This document shows, piece by piece, positions 1 to 7,084 of a DNA stretch of 48,206 nt. This stretch comes from a virus. The stretch covers positions 1-48,206 of IMG/VR virus record IMGVR_UViG_3300036791_000705, one strand, 5' to 3'. Numbering within the stretch: the stretch's first letter is position 1; the number at the start of each line of letters is the position of its first letter. The position numbers and the translations under genes are program-made. Below the pieces are notes generated by a model that was not told the origin of the DNA, searched no databases, and was given only the letters and a program-made list of their open reading frames with translations.

Positions 1-479
1 TGAAGCTTCACCGTACCACATTCGGTGGAACCCTGTCAACCGGCTGGGCCGTCCCCCGTGGGGGCTGCGCGTCGCGTGTGTCGTGCGTTCGTTAGCTAGG
101 CTAAGCATCTGCGCATAGCATACGCTTCGTGTGTGTGTCAAATATTTTCTTTCCTTGCGTTGTACTTTGTTTGTGTGCTAGGGCGCTGCGCTGCGTTCGC
201 TGCTCTGGCGCTGCGGCTGGGCTGCGTCGCTCTGGGGCACTCGTGACACGGACGTGTCAGGGGCTGCGGCGCTGGCGCGCTGCTCGCTGCCGGCTGGCTG
301 GCGCGCTGCGGGGCTCTGGGCTGGCGCTGGGGCTGCGTTTCGGGGCTGGGCTGGGGCTCCGGGCTGGCTGCGGGCTGCGTCGCTCTGGCGCGCTGCGGGG
401 CTCTGGCTGGCGCTGGGGGCTGCGTTCGGGGCTGGGCTGGGGCTCTGGGCTGGCTGCGGGCTGCGTCGCTCTGGGGGCT
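1..479. other. non-coding, low-complexity left end
   Basis: I see no convincing gene here. The stretch opens with a 10-bp palindrome (TGAAGCTTCA) and has a small hairpin at 53-64 (CCCCC-GT-GGGGG). From about 180 it becomes a low-complexity run of GCTG/GGGC words. Both strands stay open for about 120 codons, but the products would be only Pro/Ala/Gln/Arg or Gly/Leu/Arg strings with no ribosome binding site. The region lies just downstream of the minus-strand VWA operon and may be its untranslated tail. Confidence 0.5.
300..473. repeat. 87-bp tandem repeat, two copies
   Basis: A unit beginning GGCGCGCTGCGGGGCTCTGG starts at 300 and again at 387, a period of 87 bp. The copies differ by a few substitutions and one-base indels. 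Partial copies of the same GCTG-rich words continue to about 480. The period is a multiple of three, but the indels break any shared frame, which argues against coding repeats. Confidence 0.7.
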
Positions 480-512
480 GCGCTGCGGCTGGCTGGACAC
501 CAGCCGCAGCGC
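480..512 (-). terminator. strong hairpin after the VWA operon
   Basis: GCGCTGCGGCTGG (480-492) and CCAGCCGCAGCGC (500-512) are perfect 13-bp inverted arms around a 7-nt loop. They begin 8 bp past the stop codon of the VWA gene. No T-run follows on the minus strand, so this may be a factor-dependent terminator or an mRNA-end stabiliser rather than a classical intrinsic terminator. Confidence 0.45.
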
Positions 513-519
513 CAGCCGA

Positions 520-1728
520 TCACACGAGCGGTATCACGTCGCCGAACGCGGGCTGGCTGCAGCGCGATCGTTGCGCTGCGTTGCTGGCTGAACAAGCCCA
601 GAGTACCGGGTACGGTGGCACGTCGCTGGGGATCGGTCCGTCAAGGTCCGTGAAGTACACCAGCGCAGCCGGTTCGATCCCATCGGCCGCAACGCGTTCG
701 AACACTGGCGCGAACCGGGTACCACCGCCACCGCGCGGATCGAGTTCGATCGGATCGTGCGGACCGTACTCGTCTACTGCGCCGCAGACTTCCGTATCGC
801 AGTAGATGACATGGACCGATCGGGGCTGCAGTTCTTCCACGATCGATCGGAGTTCAGACGCGAACTGGGACAGCAGCACGCGATCGATCGATCCGCTCGT
901 GTCCACTGCCACCACGATCGATCCGCATGACTCCGCGCGCAACGATGGAAGATACATACCCGAAGCGATGTACCGAACGTTCGGCCGTGTCCACGAATAA
1001 TCGGCCGTGTTTACTTCCTGCATGAAGCGACGCAGCGCCGATCGCCAGTCAACGTTCGGCCGCTGCAGTTCGGACAGCCCGCGCGCAGCGCCAGCCGACA
1101 GCGAACCACGGCCCAGTGTTTCGGCTTGCTTCTCGACTTCCTTCCAATCGCTTTCCGTCATGCCGTTCGGATCGTCTGCGTCTGTTGGCGCATCGCGTAC
1201 TTCACCCTGATCGCTTCCCTGTCCGGGCTGCGGCTGCTGTCCGGGCTGCGGCTGCTGTCCGGGCTGCTGTCCTTGTCCTTGCGGCTGCTGTCCCGGCTGG
1301 CTGCCGGGCTGCGGCTGCGGCTGCTCTGGCTGTCCGCAGCGGTCATAGATGTACTCAGCATGGTGTCCGCTGAATTCGTCACTCAGCAGCGCGCCAGATG
1401 GCAGCGTGAAGCCTGCATCGCGCAGCACGGAGTTGATCGCGTAGTCACACGCGATGTTCCAAAGCTTGTGATCGCGTCCTTCTCTGCGCCACGGGTGGCC
1501 GAACGCGCAGTGTAGTACTTCATGCGCGATCAGCCCGACCAGTTCATTACCTGACAGGTTGTTGACGAACGATGGGTTATACCCGAGTGTCCGACCGTCT
1601 ACCCATGCCGTGTTGCAGGTTGTATCTTCCTGCAGCCGCAGATGCAGCGCCAGCACTCCGAAGAACGGCTGATCGAGTACGAGCGCAGCGCGCGCCGCTG
1701 TCACTCGTTGCGTGGCTTGTGTACTCAT
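520..1728 (-). CDS. DUF2201-like metallopeptidase / VWA protein
   Basis: A 402-aa protein with two modules. The N-terminal part has the zinc-peptidase motif HEVLHCAFGH (HExxH with a further His five residues on), typical of DUF2201-type putative metallopeptidases. A Pro/Gln/Gly linker made of repeated PGQQPQ words follows. The C-terminal part is a von Willebrand A domain with a complete metal site: DTSGS, then GGGGTRF, then YFTDLDG. It is the last gene of an operon with an AAA+ ATPase, matching the known pairing of MoxR-type ATPases with VWA partners (RavA/ViaA, CobS/CobT). It probably works as a substrate adaptor or metal-linked remodelling partner in the cytoplasm. Start: ATG 1728 shares one base with the upstream stop; a GTG at 1731 with GAGG 7 nt upstream is equally possible. 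Confidence 0.85.
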   Translation of the reverse strand: MSTQATQRVTAARAALVLDQPFFGVLALHLRLQEDTTCNTAWVDGRTLGYNPSFVNNLSGNELVGLIAHEVLHCAFGHPWRREGRDHKLWNIACDYAINSVLRDAGFTLPSGALLSDEFSGHHAEYIYDRCGQPEQPQPQPGSQPGQQPQGQGQQPGQQPQPGQQPQPGQGSDQGEVRDAPTDADDPNGMTESDWKEVEKQAETLGRGSLSAGAARGLSELQRPNVDWRSALRRFMQEVNTADYSWTRPNVRYIASGMYLPSLRAESCGSIVVAVDTSGSIDRVLLSQFASELRSIVEELQPRSVHVIYCDTEVCGAVDEYGPHDPIELDPRGGGGTRFAPVFERVAADGIEPAALVYFTDLDGPIPSDVPPYPVLWACSASNAAQRSRCSQPAFGDVIPLV

Positions 1729-2624
1729 CACTTGGCTACCTCAAAAAATCCCGACATGGCGGACAGGATGTCAGCAGCGCGATCGGCGGTCTGCTGACGA
1801 TGCGCGGGCACATCGCGCAGAGTCTCGGGGCTGTAGCGGGTCAGTTCTTTCCGGACGCGTACGCGCATCTGTTCGAGTTGGGGATCGTCCGTGATGTTCA
1901 GTCGCTGCAGCACATCGCAGACGTTTTCCGCGTTGCTGATCAACGTGTCGCGGAAGATTGCATCCGGCTGTGACAGCCGTTCGGCGATCTTGCTGACAAC
2001 TTCATGCAGCCGGGACCATGCGTCCGTGACAGCGGTAGCCGTGGCGCGCTGGTGGCGTTCGGCGATCGCAGTCTCGATCAGCGCCACCTGATCGGATCCA
2101 AGGTCCACCCGGATGTCACCCTGAGCCGGGACAGGCGCGTACTCCACTGACAGCGCGAACCGTGTTCGCAGATCCTGTACCGATGGATAGTCTGCGTCGC
2201 TGTACAGGCCGTTGAGCAATTGCATCGCCAGCCCGCGCAGCGCGGGATAGTCGTCTGCGAATTCGTTCAGCGCCGTAGCGAACGCGCGCTGTTGCTGGCG
2301 CAGCCATGCGGTATAGGTGGCGTAATTCGCTGTCGGCAGCAAGCGCCATCCTTCATCGGACCACGCGAGAGTGTTCGCGTAGTGCTGCGCGCGGATCGTG
2401 GTGGCAAGGCTGACGAGTGTTTTGTACGCCCGTGCTTCTCCGGGAAGCAACAACTTGTTCACGCGCGCGCCGTCTGATGAGGCGTTGTATCGCTGCGTCA
2501 GTTCGGCCGTGGCTTTTTTGTCGTACTTGCGTGCGGACCATGTGCTGATGTGCAGCCACACGAGCAGCGCGCGCGTGTGGATGGCAGATGCGCCGATCGT
2601 GGTGGCGTTCGTGGTGGTATCCAT
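1728..2624 (-). CDS. MoxR/VWA operon middle protein (DUF3150-like)
   Basis: A 298-aa, mostly alpha-helical protein with no catalytic motif that I can see. The N-terminal segment (LVWLHISTWSARKYDKKAT, then a conserved-looking LPGEARAYK and YANTLAWSDEGWRLLP) resembles phage proteins that I recall as DUF3150; that assignment is from memory. It sits between the AAA+ ATPase and the VWA protein with one-base TAATG and TGATG junctions, so the three products are probably made in fixed ratio and act together. Function unknown. The ATG at 2624 is fixed by the junction. Confidence 0.75.
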   Translation of the reverse strand: MDTTTNATTIGASAIHTRALLVWLHISTWSARKYDKKATAELTQRYNASSDGARVNKLLLPGEARAYKTLVSLATTIRAQHYANTLAWSDEGWRLLPTANYATYTAWLRQQQRAFATALNEFADDYPALRGLAMQLLNGLYSDADYPSVQDLRTRFALSVEYAPVPAQGDIRVDLGSDQVALIETAIAERHQRATATAVTDAWSRLHEVVSKIAERLSQPDAIFRDTLISNAENVCDVLQRLNITDDPQLEQMRVRVRKELTRYSPETLRDVPAHRQQTADRAADILSAMSGFFEVAK

Positions 2625-3646
2625 TAGAGTGCGCTCCCTGACAGCAATTGTCCAAAGTCACCAACAGCCAGCCGAACGTATGCAGCCGTCTGCGTTGTTT
2701 CCGGGTGGCGTCGCACGCTGTCCTTGACGCAGAGCGCCGCGAATTCGCGGTGTCCATCCATCAGCCGGGTGATGTACTGACCGATCCGATCGAAGTTGCC
2801 AGCCGTGGCACGGTACGCCAGCGCCGACACGATCGCGTAGAGCTGTGACGGGCTGGTCGGGATCGGGGCTGTCGCAGGGTTTAGAAGGATCTGATCGACG
2901 TTCACGAGTTCGGCGTACATCCGCAGGTACACCAGCAATTGATTGGCTGCGGCTTCGCCGACAGCCCCCGATAGTGCTTCATGGCGCGCGCTGGCTGACA
3001 GTCGCTTGTAACGGAGTAGGCGCGCTGCGTGTGCCCACGTACGCGGACATGGGCTGTTCGTCAGATCGGCCGATGGGACGAACGCGGACAGCAGATCGGG
3101 AAACGATCGCAGGAAAGCGATCAACTCTGGTGGTACATCATGATCGAGTGCCCAGCGACACCATGACAGGATGTCAGCCTGTAGTTCTACGATCGTGATG
3201 AACCGAGACTTAACCGGTTCAAGGATGCCAGAGACACCAGCGCGATCGGTCCGTCTGTTGGTGGCAGCGAAGAACGTCACGAATGGGCTGATCTTGTGTC
3301 CGTTCACTTCGCGCGCCAGAAACAATTGCATCGCTGATGCCTGTACGGCTGGTGTCGCTTGTCCTAAGTCATCGAATACCCACACGGTCGGACGCGTTGC
3401 TTCGATCGCACGACGCAGATCGCCGAACGCCAGAAACGACGCAGCGCCGTCTACCACCCACGGCAGCCCCTTGATATCGGTCGGGTCACTGACAGCCGGG
3501 TGACTCAGGATGATGTCTGCGTCTGCGTCGCTGGCAGCCCACCAAAACAGATCAGACTTTCCGATCCCCGGTGCCCCGGTCACCATGACGGGATCCCGGT
3601 TCTCGATCGCTTCGCTGAGCAGCACTTTCAAGTCATCGATCAACAT
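2624..3646 (-). CDS. MoxR-type AAA+ ATPase
   Basis: A 340-aa AAA+ ATPase. The Walker A motif GAPGIGKS is at residues 24-31. Walker B reads VWVFDDLGQA, with Asp where many AAA+ proteins have Glu. Sensor 1 is in AATNRR, and an arginine-finger-like segment EPVKSRF follows. The segment from FDDLGQA to EPVKSRF matches the MoxR-like ATPases often carried by phages. It should power remodelling of a target through the VWA partner encoded downstream. The ORF stays open to a TTG at 3679, but the ATG at 3646 has AAGGGAG about 9 nt upstream and keeps the Walker A spacing normal, so I start there. First gene of the operon. Confidence 0.88.
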   Translation of the reverse strand: MLIDDLKVLLSEAIENRDPVMVTGAPGIGKSDLFWWAASDADADIILSHPAVSDPTDIKGLPWVVDGAASFLAFGDLRRAIEATRPTVWVFDDLGQATPAVQASAMQLFLAREVNGHKISPFVTFFAATNRRTDRAGVSGILEPVKSRFITIVELQADILSWCRWALDHDVPPELIAFLRSFPDLLSAFVPSADLTNSPCPRTWAHAARLLRYKRLSASARHEALSGAVGEAAANQLLVYLRMYAELVNVDQILLNPATAPIPTSPSQLYAIVSALAYRATAGNFDRIGQYITRLMDGHREFAALCVKDSVRRHPETTQTAAYVRLAVGDFGQLLSGSAL

Positions 3647-4103
3647 GTCATCTAACTCCCTTGCGTTCGGGTCATCCAAACGTCAACGGGTATCTTCCCA
3701 TGTCAACGGGTAATACGTCAAGCACGATCGGCAGCATGTAGGTAGTGTGTCCAGCCGGGACAGTCGCAGATCGCTGTAACTGTTGCAATCCACTAAAGTG
3801 GACATTTGCCCCACGATCGACAAACAGTAAACGGGTAATACCAAGGTGGCCAGATCGATTCTGCGTCGCTCCTGAGCCATCCTGAGCCGTTCTAGCGGTA
3901 TCGCCAAAACGGTAAAAGTGTGCAGTTTTGAACGTAAATACCTGTTGACATGCAGTGATGAACTATGCGGGGGCTGACTTTGTTCTTCCCGGCTGCGCGA
4001 ACGGGTGGCAACGTCGTGACGTGTGGCAGTGGTTCGAACACGTCACACGAACGTGTGGCGCAGCCTTGCCACGATCGGCGATCAGGTCGATCATGGTGGC
4101 CAT
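3647..4103. promoter_or_regulatory. divergent control region, no gene
   Basis: About 450 bp between the leftward MoxR operon and the rightward early genes, clearly richer in A+T than its surroundings. It holds three CGGGTA direct repeats, a CCACT-AA-AGTGG palindrome near 3790, a CAAAAC/GTTTTG inverted pair near 3904-3930 and a perfect TTGACA (3945-3950) without a convincing -10. Open frames exist but have no ribosome site and odd composition. Probable operators and promoters for both directions; exact start points cannot be given. Confidence 0.5.
3682..3840 (-). repeat. three direct repeats TTACCCGTTKAC
   Basis: GTCAACGGGTAT (3682-3693), GTCAACGGGTAAT (3702-3714) and GTAAACGGGTAATA (3827-3840) are copies of one motif, all in the same orientation. 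The first two are exactly 20 bp apart, about two helical turns. They lie just upstream of the MoxR start and probably bind a regulator of that operon. Confidence 0.6.
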
Positions 4104-4337
4104 ATGGCGAAGTCTGCACGCAACGCAGCCCCCGCAGCGACACCAGCCGATCGGCAGTCGCTGTACCAACAGCGCAACGCCGAACGTGGGCGCTGTCGGC
4201 TGTGCTCCAATCGGCGCGGGGCTGGCGATCCGCTGCTCTGCGCCGACTGCCGACAGCGTGAACGGCAGCGCGATCGGCAGCGTCAAGGCACGAACGCATG
4301 GCGACCGGGCAAGCCGGGCCGCCCACCCCTCACCTAG
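4104..4337 (+). CDS. small zinc-finger phage protein
   Basis: A 77-aa basic protein with CRLC and, ten residues on, CADC: a four-cysteine zinc knuckle. It is followed by an Arg/Gln-rich helix and a tail rich in Gly and Pro. Phages often carry such small Cys4 proteins, and nucleic-acid binding is likely. The frame extends further upstream, but the ATG at 4104 begins a normal-looking sequence and has GGTGG just before it. First gene of the rightward early arm. Exact function unknown. Confidence 0.6.
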   Translation: MAKSARNAAPAATPADRQSLYQQRNAERGRCRLCSNRRGAGDPLLCADCRQRERQRDRQRQGTNAWRPGKPGRPPLT

Positions 4338-4343
4338 CCCCCG

Positions 4344-4439
4344 CGCGCCTGATCGCGCCCGCCTGATCGCGCGCGCGGCGGGACCGCCGTACGCGCCTGA
4401 TCGCGTACGCCTGATCGCGCGCGCGGCGGGACCGCCGCG
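4344..4439. repeat. 48-bp tandem duplication of 14-bp repeats
   Basis: Two 48-bp units (4344-4391, 4392-4439) differ at four bases. Each contains two CTGATCGCG words 14 bp apart (4349 and 4363; 4397 and 4411) and then a CGGCGG-GA-CCGCCG hairpin. The unit follows the stop of the zinc-finger gene by 6 bp. The same 14-bp periodic word recurs at 6298-6334 and 9311-9333. Confidence 0.8.
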
Positions 4440-4491
4440 CGAGGCCGAAGCTCTGCCGGCCGACCATCCAGCACGAAGTTGCCACGAATCC

Positions 4492-4521
4492 TTGACAACC
4501 TTGATTGTCGGCCACTAAGCT
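4492..4521 (+). promoter_or_regulatory. early promoter/operator A
   Basis: TTGACA (4492-4497), an 18-bp spacer carrying the operator variant ACAACCTTGATTGT, and TAAGCT (4516-4521). Only 7 nt separate the -10 box from the ATG at 4529, so transcription should begin at or next to the start codon. Same layout as the sites at 5099 and 8658. Confidence 0.75.
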
Positions 4522-4528
4522 GGCCGCC

Positions 4529-4786
4529 ATGATGATTCCCACGGTTCACTTGAACGGCACGAGCAAGGGCAACTTGCTGGCCGAACTCGACACGGCGGTG
4601 GCGGCGCTCAACGGCGCATACGATGCGCTGCGACAGGTCACCGTTCACGGACGTGACTACTACGTGCAGGGTGACGCGGCGTACCCGCAAGCCCGCACCG
4701 AAATGGATCGGCGACTCGTGAAGCTCGCCGAAGTACAGGCCGAACTGATCGAGATGCGCGCGGCCGTCAACAAGCAGGGGAAGTAG
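4529..4786 (+). CDS. conserved phage protein (VHLNGTS family)
   Basis: An 85-aa protein starting MMIPTVHLNGTSK, with a later GRDYYVQG and a helical C-terminus. This pattern is a widespread phage/prophage family of unknown function. I choose ATG 4529 (rather than a frame opening at 4505) because the promoter -10 ends 7 nt before it and the family begins at this point. There is no ribosome binding site, consistent with a leaderless mRNA. The next gene starts directly after its stop codon. Confidence 0.85.
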   Translation: MMIPTVHLNGTSKGNLLAELDTAVAALNGAYDALRQVTVHGRDYYVQGDAAYPQARTEMDRRLVKLAEVQAELIEMRAAVNKQGK

Positions 4787-5071
4787 ATGCCGAATCGATA
4801 CGACGACGACAAGGCGCGCTTTCTCGAATCGAATGATCGCTTTCAACAGGCGATGCTGACGGCGATCAAGGCCCATCAGCAAGGCGTGGCCGAATACCTC
4901 GATACGTTGGTCCGTGTGGGGGAGCATGAGGATCAACTCACGGAAAGCATCGATGAACTCAAACGGCTGATCATCGAGCAAGGCCAGCAGTACCGCGAAC
5001 AACGCACAGAGATACAGAGCCTTCGGGGCGAAGTGCGCGAGCTGCGGACACGCTTCGACGGGCACACCTAA
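4787..5071 (+). CDS. coiled-coil early protein
   Basis: A 94-aa, highly charged helical protein. The C-terminal half (about residues 45-90) has Leu/Ile heptads separated by Glu, Arg and Gln, as in a coiled coil. It follows the previous gene with no gap, so it is translationally coupled and shares promoter A. No known domain; function unknown. Confidence 0.75.
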   Translation: MPNRYDDDKARFLESNDRFQQAMLTAIKAHQQGVAEYLDTLVRVGEHEDQLTESIDELKRLIIEQGQQYREQRTEIQSLRGEVRELRTRFDGHT

Positions 5072-5098
5072 CACACCACACGCACGTGACAGGCCGTG

Positions 5099-5128
5099 TT
5101 GACAATCATGATTGTCGCGTTCTAGAGT
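5099..5128 (+). promoter_or_regulatory. early promoter/operator B
   Basis: TTGACA (5099-5104), an 18-bp spacer and TAGAGT (5123-5128). The -35 end and spacer form the perfect 14-bp palindrome ACAATCATGATTGT, which should block RNA polymerase when bound. The ATG follows the -10 by 6 nt, again predicting a leaderless mRNA. A copy of the ACGTGACAGG motif lies just upstream (5084-5093). Confidence 0.8.
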
Positions 5129-5134
5129 GAGTGC

Positions 5135-5347
5135 ATGACGAGAACCGAAGAACAGCAGATGGCCGACAAGATGATTGGCGCGGCGCAGCAGCTCGAAAAG
5201 ACCGCGCGCCTGTTGAAAGAGCAAGCCAAGCTCGTGCGGCAAGGCGTGCTGCACCGGACCACCACGGTGGACTTGTGGATGATGCACAAGGCCGCCGAGA
5301 TTCAGCGCACCGCCGAAAGCGCGCTCGCGGAGATCACCGGACAATGA
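5135..5347 (+). CDS. small helical early protein
   Basis: A 70-aa, alpha-helical, charged protein of unknown function. The start is fixed by promoter B six bases upstream. Its stop overlaps the next start as ATGA, and four more ATGA junctions follow, so 5135-6039 forms one tightly coupled operon. Confidence 0.75.
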   Translation: MTRTEEQQMADKMIGAAQQLEKTARLLKEQAKLVRQGVLHRTTTVDLWMMHKAAEIQRTAESALAEITGQ

Positions 5348-5535
5348 CCACCCACCAAGAGGCCACACGCGACGCGATCGTGCTGCTGCGCAACCGCGTG
5401 GACTTCACGCACGTCTGTCCGACCGTGGGCGACTGCTGGCTGCTCAACGCGGCGCTGCATCTCGAAGGCCGACCGACCCGCGACCCGGCCCGCGCGATCC
5501 CACCACACGCACGTGACAGGAAGGGCCGCCGATGA
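5344..5535 (+). CDS. small early protein, unknown
   Basis: A 63-aa protein with two cysteines and a Trp-Leu-Leu-Asn segment in the middle; no recognisable domain. ATG 5344 lies in the ATGA overlap with the gene before, and its own TGA overlaps the next ATG at 5532. An ACGTGACAGG motif inside its 3' end (5511-5520) places AGGAAGGG upstream of the next start. Function unknown. Confidence 0.65.
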   Translation: MTTHQEATRDAIVLLRNRVDFTHVCPTVGDCWLLNAALHLEGRPTRDPARAIPPHARDRKGRR

Positions 5536-5645
5536 CGTGCCCGCATCCGCCGACGCGTCTCTACGCGTGGTATGCCGTCGATGGTGTGTTGTGCATCGGC
5601 TGCTGCGTGTGTGGCGCAGTCCTCAAAGGAGCCAGCGAGCCATGA
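5532..5645 (+). CDS. 37-aa cysteine-rich mini-protein
   Basis: Read directly from the sequence: a 37-aa protein with Cys at positions 3, 21, 24, 25 and 27 (CIGCCVC), compatible with one small metal site. ATG 5532 overlaps the stop before (ATGA) and is preceded by AGGAAGGG. Its TGA overlaps the next ATG. The two-sided coupling is the main support that it is real. Confidence 0.65.
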   Translation: MTCPHPPTRLYAWYAVDGVLCIGCCVCGAVLKGASEP

Positions 5646-5833
5646 CGTGCCCCGCGTGCGGCGGCGAACTCGAACGGGTGGACGACGGCGAGATGTTGAT
5701 CCCGTTCGCGCCAGCCTTTCACCGACGCGACTGGCCGATTCCGATGAAGCTCGTGGCCCGGCCGTTCTGGGCCTGTACCGCGTGCGAGCACTGCGCGCAG
5801 CTCACACCACACGAACGTGGAGCGCACCGATGA
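5642..5833 (+). CDS. zinc-ribbon early protein
   Basis: A 63-aa protein with CPAC near the N-terminus and CTACEHC near the C-terminus, about 50 residues apart, as in a zinc ribbon with a long loop. AAAGGAG lies upstream of ATG 5642. ATGA overlaps occur at both ends. It probably binds nucleic acid or protein through zinc; function unknown. Confidence 0.72.
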   Translation: MTCPACGGELERVDDGEMLIPFAPAFHRRDWPIPMKLVARPFWACTACEHCAQLTPHERGAHR

Positions 5834-6039
5834 GGCTCACCACCAGAGAACTGCTGGCCGTGACCCACGCCATCACGGACGCGACCGCTGGCAAGATGGC
5901 CAATTGGACGGCGGCCCAGCAGCGCACATTGAACACCGCGCAGCAGAAGATCAACGACCGGGTAGTCCGTCGCAAGGACTACGCGCGCGTCGCCGCCGAC
6001 TGGACAAACGAGAACTGGAAACGCCTCACAACAACGTGA
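5830..6039 (+). CDS. small basic early protein
   Basis: A 69-aa, Thr/Ala-rich helical protein with a basic centre (VVRRKDYAR) and no known domain. Start and stop are fixed by the ATGA overlap on the left and an ACGTGACAGG motif at the right that supplies the next ribosome site. Function unknown. Confidence 0.68.
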   Translation: MRLTTRELLAVTHAITDATAGKMANWTAAQQRTLNTAQQKINDRVVRRKDYARVAADWTNENWKRLTTT

Positions 6040-6055
6040 CAGGAGATCCGAGGGA

Positions 6056-6301
6056 ATGGCGAACGAACTGAAAGTACCGGCCCTGCTGCAAACACGGGCG
6101 CTGCTGCGCGCGGCACTCGTGATCAGCCGCACCCACCACATCTGTGGGTACCTGACGCTGAACGACCCCAAGGCGCTCGAACAGCTTGAGCAGGCGACGA
6201 GCGCCCTGATGACGGAGCTGGGCATCACCGATGCCGACCTACTGGCCGGATTGGGCCGGCGGGAACTCTTCACCGGAAGGAGCACGAAAGACTCGTACTG
6301 A
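6056..6301 (+). CDS. small early protein, unknown
   Basis: An 81-aa, mostly helical protein. AGGAGATCCGAGGGA precedes ATG 6056. The stop codon TGA (6299-6301) lies inside the first CTGATCGCG repeat word, so the intergenic repeat supplies the end of this gene. No domain recognised. Confidence 0.7.
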   Translation: MANELKVPALLQTRALLRAALVISRTHHICGYLTLNDPKALEQLEQATSALMTELGITDADLLAGLGRRELFTGRSTKDSY

Positions 6302-6334
6302 TCGCGCCCGCCTGATCGCGCGCGCCTGATCGCG
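6298..6334. repeat. CTGATCGCG 14-bp repeat, three copies
   Basis: CTGATCGCG at 6298, 6312 and 6326, exactly 14 bp apart, followed by GGCGCGCGCC, a perfect palindrome. The first copy provides the TGA of the gene before it. The rest of the gap up to AGGAG (6365-6369) is GC-rich and otherwise empty. Confidence 0.8.
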
Positions 6335-6381
6335 GGCGCGCGCCTCACGCACCACCCACGTCACAGGAGATTGCGAACACG

Positions 6382-6702
6382 ATGACTAACTTCGAGCTAC
6401 CCACCGACGAACGTGAACTGAACCGACAGGCCGCCATTCTGGGACTGCGGCAACTGGCCGACTACCTGACGGCGCACCCCGAAGTCCCGATGGGCAAACA
6501 CCAACTGAACGAATTCGTGGACACCCGCGAAGAGTGGGACGAGATTCGCGACAAGAACCCGGAGCTGACCGCCAAAGTCGTGGGCGAGTACGTGGTACTG
6601 CGCAAGATCTTCGGCGGCGTCATCGAGCTGGATGTAAATGCCGACCGGCCCGAGCCGCTCGAAGACGACGACGCCGGATTTGTGGACGAGCACGGGCTAT
6701 GA
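6382..6702 (+). CDS. acidic early protein, unknown
   Basis: A 106-aa acidic protein with an N-terminal helix (residues 8-35) and an Asp/Glu-rich C-terminus. The ATG follows ACAGGAGATTGCG, which contains a one-mismatch copy of the ACGTGACAGG motif. The stop overlaps the next ATG (ATGA). Function unknown. Confidence 0.72.
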   Translation: MTNFELPTDERELNRQAAILGLRQLADYLTAHPEVPMGKHQLNEFVDTREEWDEIRDKNPELTAKVVGEYVVLRKIFGGVIELDVNADRPEPLEDDDAGFVDEHGL

Positions 6703-6902
6703 AAGGTCGCCAGCGGTTCGTGTGCATTCACTGCGGGCTGAAACTCTCCGGTCGCCTGCTGCCCGCGAAGGGCGGCAGCTTCACCAACGGGCGCATCGTG
6801 GCGTACGACCGCGCGCCTGACAGCGACGCGCCACCCGAGCCCTGCGTGTGCGCCGCGTGCCTGAGAGCAACGTGTGAGGCGTGTGCGGAGGTCTGGCGAT
6901 GA
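6699..6902 (+). CDS. zinc-ribbon early protein
   Basis: A 67-aa protein with CIHC near the start and CVCAACLRATCEAC near the end, eight thiols in all, suggesting one or two zinc sites. ATG 6699 is fixed by the ATGA overlap with the gene before, and its TGA overlaps the next start. Probable zinc ribbon of unknown partner. Confidence 0.72.
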   Translation: MKGRQRFVCIHCGLKLSGRLLPAKGGSFTNGRIVAYDRAPDSDAPPEPCVCAACLRATCEACAEVWR

Positions 6903-7084
6903 ACGAACACGCGATCCGGCAAGAGCTGCACGCGATTTTCAATTCACACGCCGAGATGTTGCTCGCCATTCGCACGTCGCACACGGCGATGCAACAGGCG
7001 TTCGAGGGGCACGATGCGGCGCTCGTGGTGGGTCATCGAAGCCAACCACCGCGCGTTGAAGCTACTCAATCGGCTGATGGATGA
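6899..7084 (+). CDS. small helical protein, possible frameshift
   Basis: A 61-aa protein. Residues 1 to about 40 form a plausible amphipathic helix, but the last 20 (from [10 protein letters not shown]) look unlike a real protein. The +1 frame from 7014 continues the helix well. Either two overlapping genes exist, or one protein is made by a +1 shift near 7014-7035. ATG 6899 is fixed by an ATGA overlap. Confidence 0.55.
   Translation: MNEHAIRQELHAIFNSHAEMLLAIRTSHTAMQQAFEGHDAALVVGHRSQPPRVEATQSADG

Noticed and set aside
1-10. Palindrome TGAAGCTTCA at the first base as a genome terminus
   Set aside because: A 10-bp palindrome at the window edge is weak evidence; window ends may simply be an assembly cut.
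129-653. Open frames across the left-end repeat on both strands
   Set aside because: Pure low-complexity Gly/Leu/Arg or Pro/Gln/Ala strings, no ribosome site, and repeat indels shift the frame.
3647-3679. TTG start of the AAA+ gene at 3679
   Set aside because: No ribosome site, whereas ATG 3646 has AAGGGAG upstream.
3955-4518. 187-aa frame over the first early gene
   Set aside because: Overlaps the better-supported zinc-finger gene and runs through the 48-bp repeat; composition is not protein-like.
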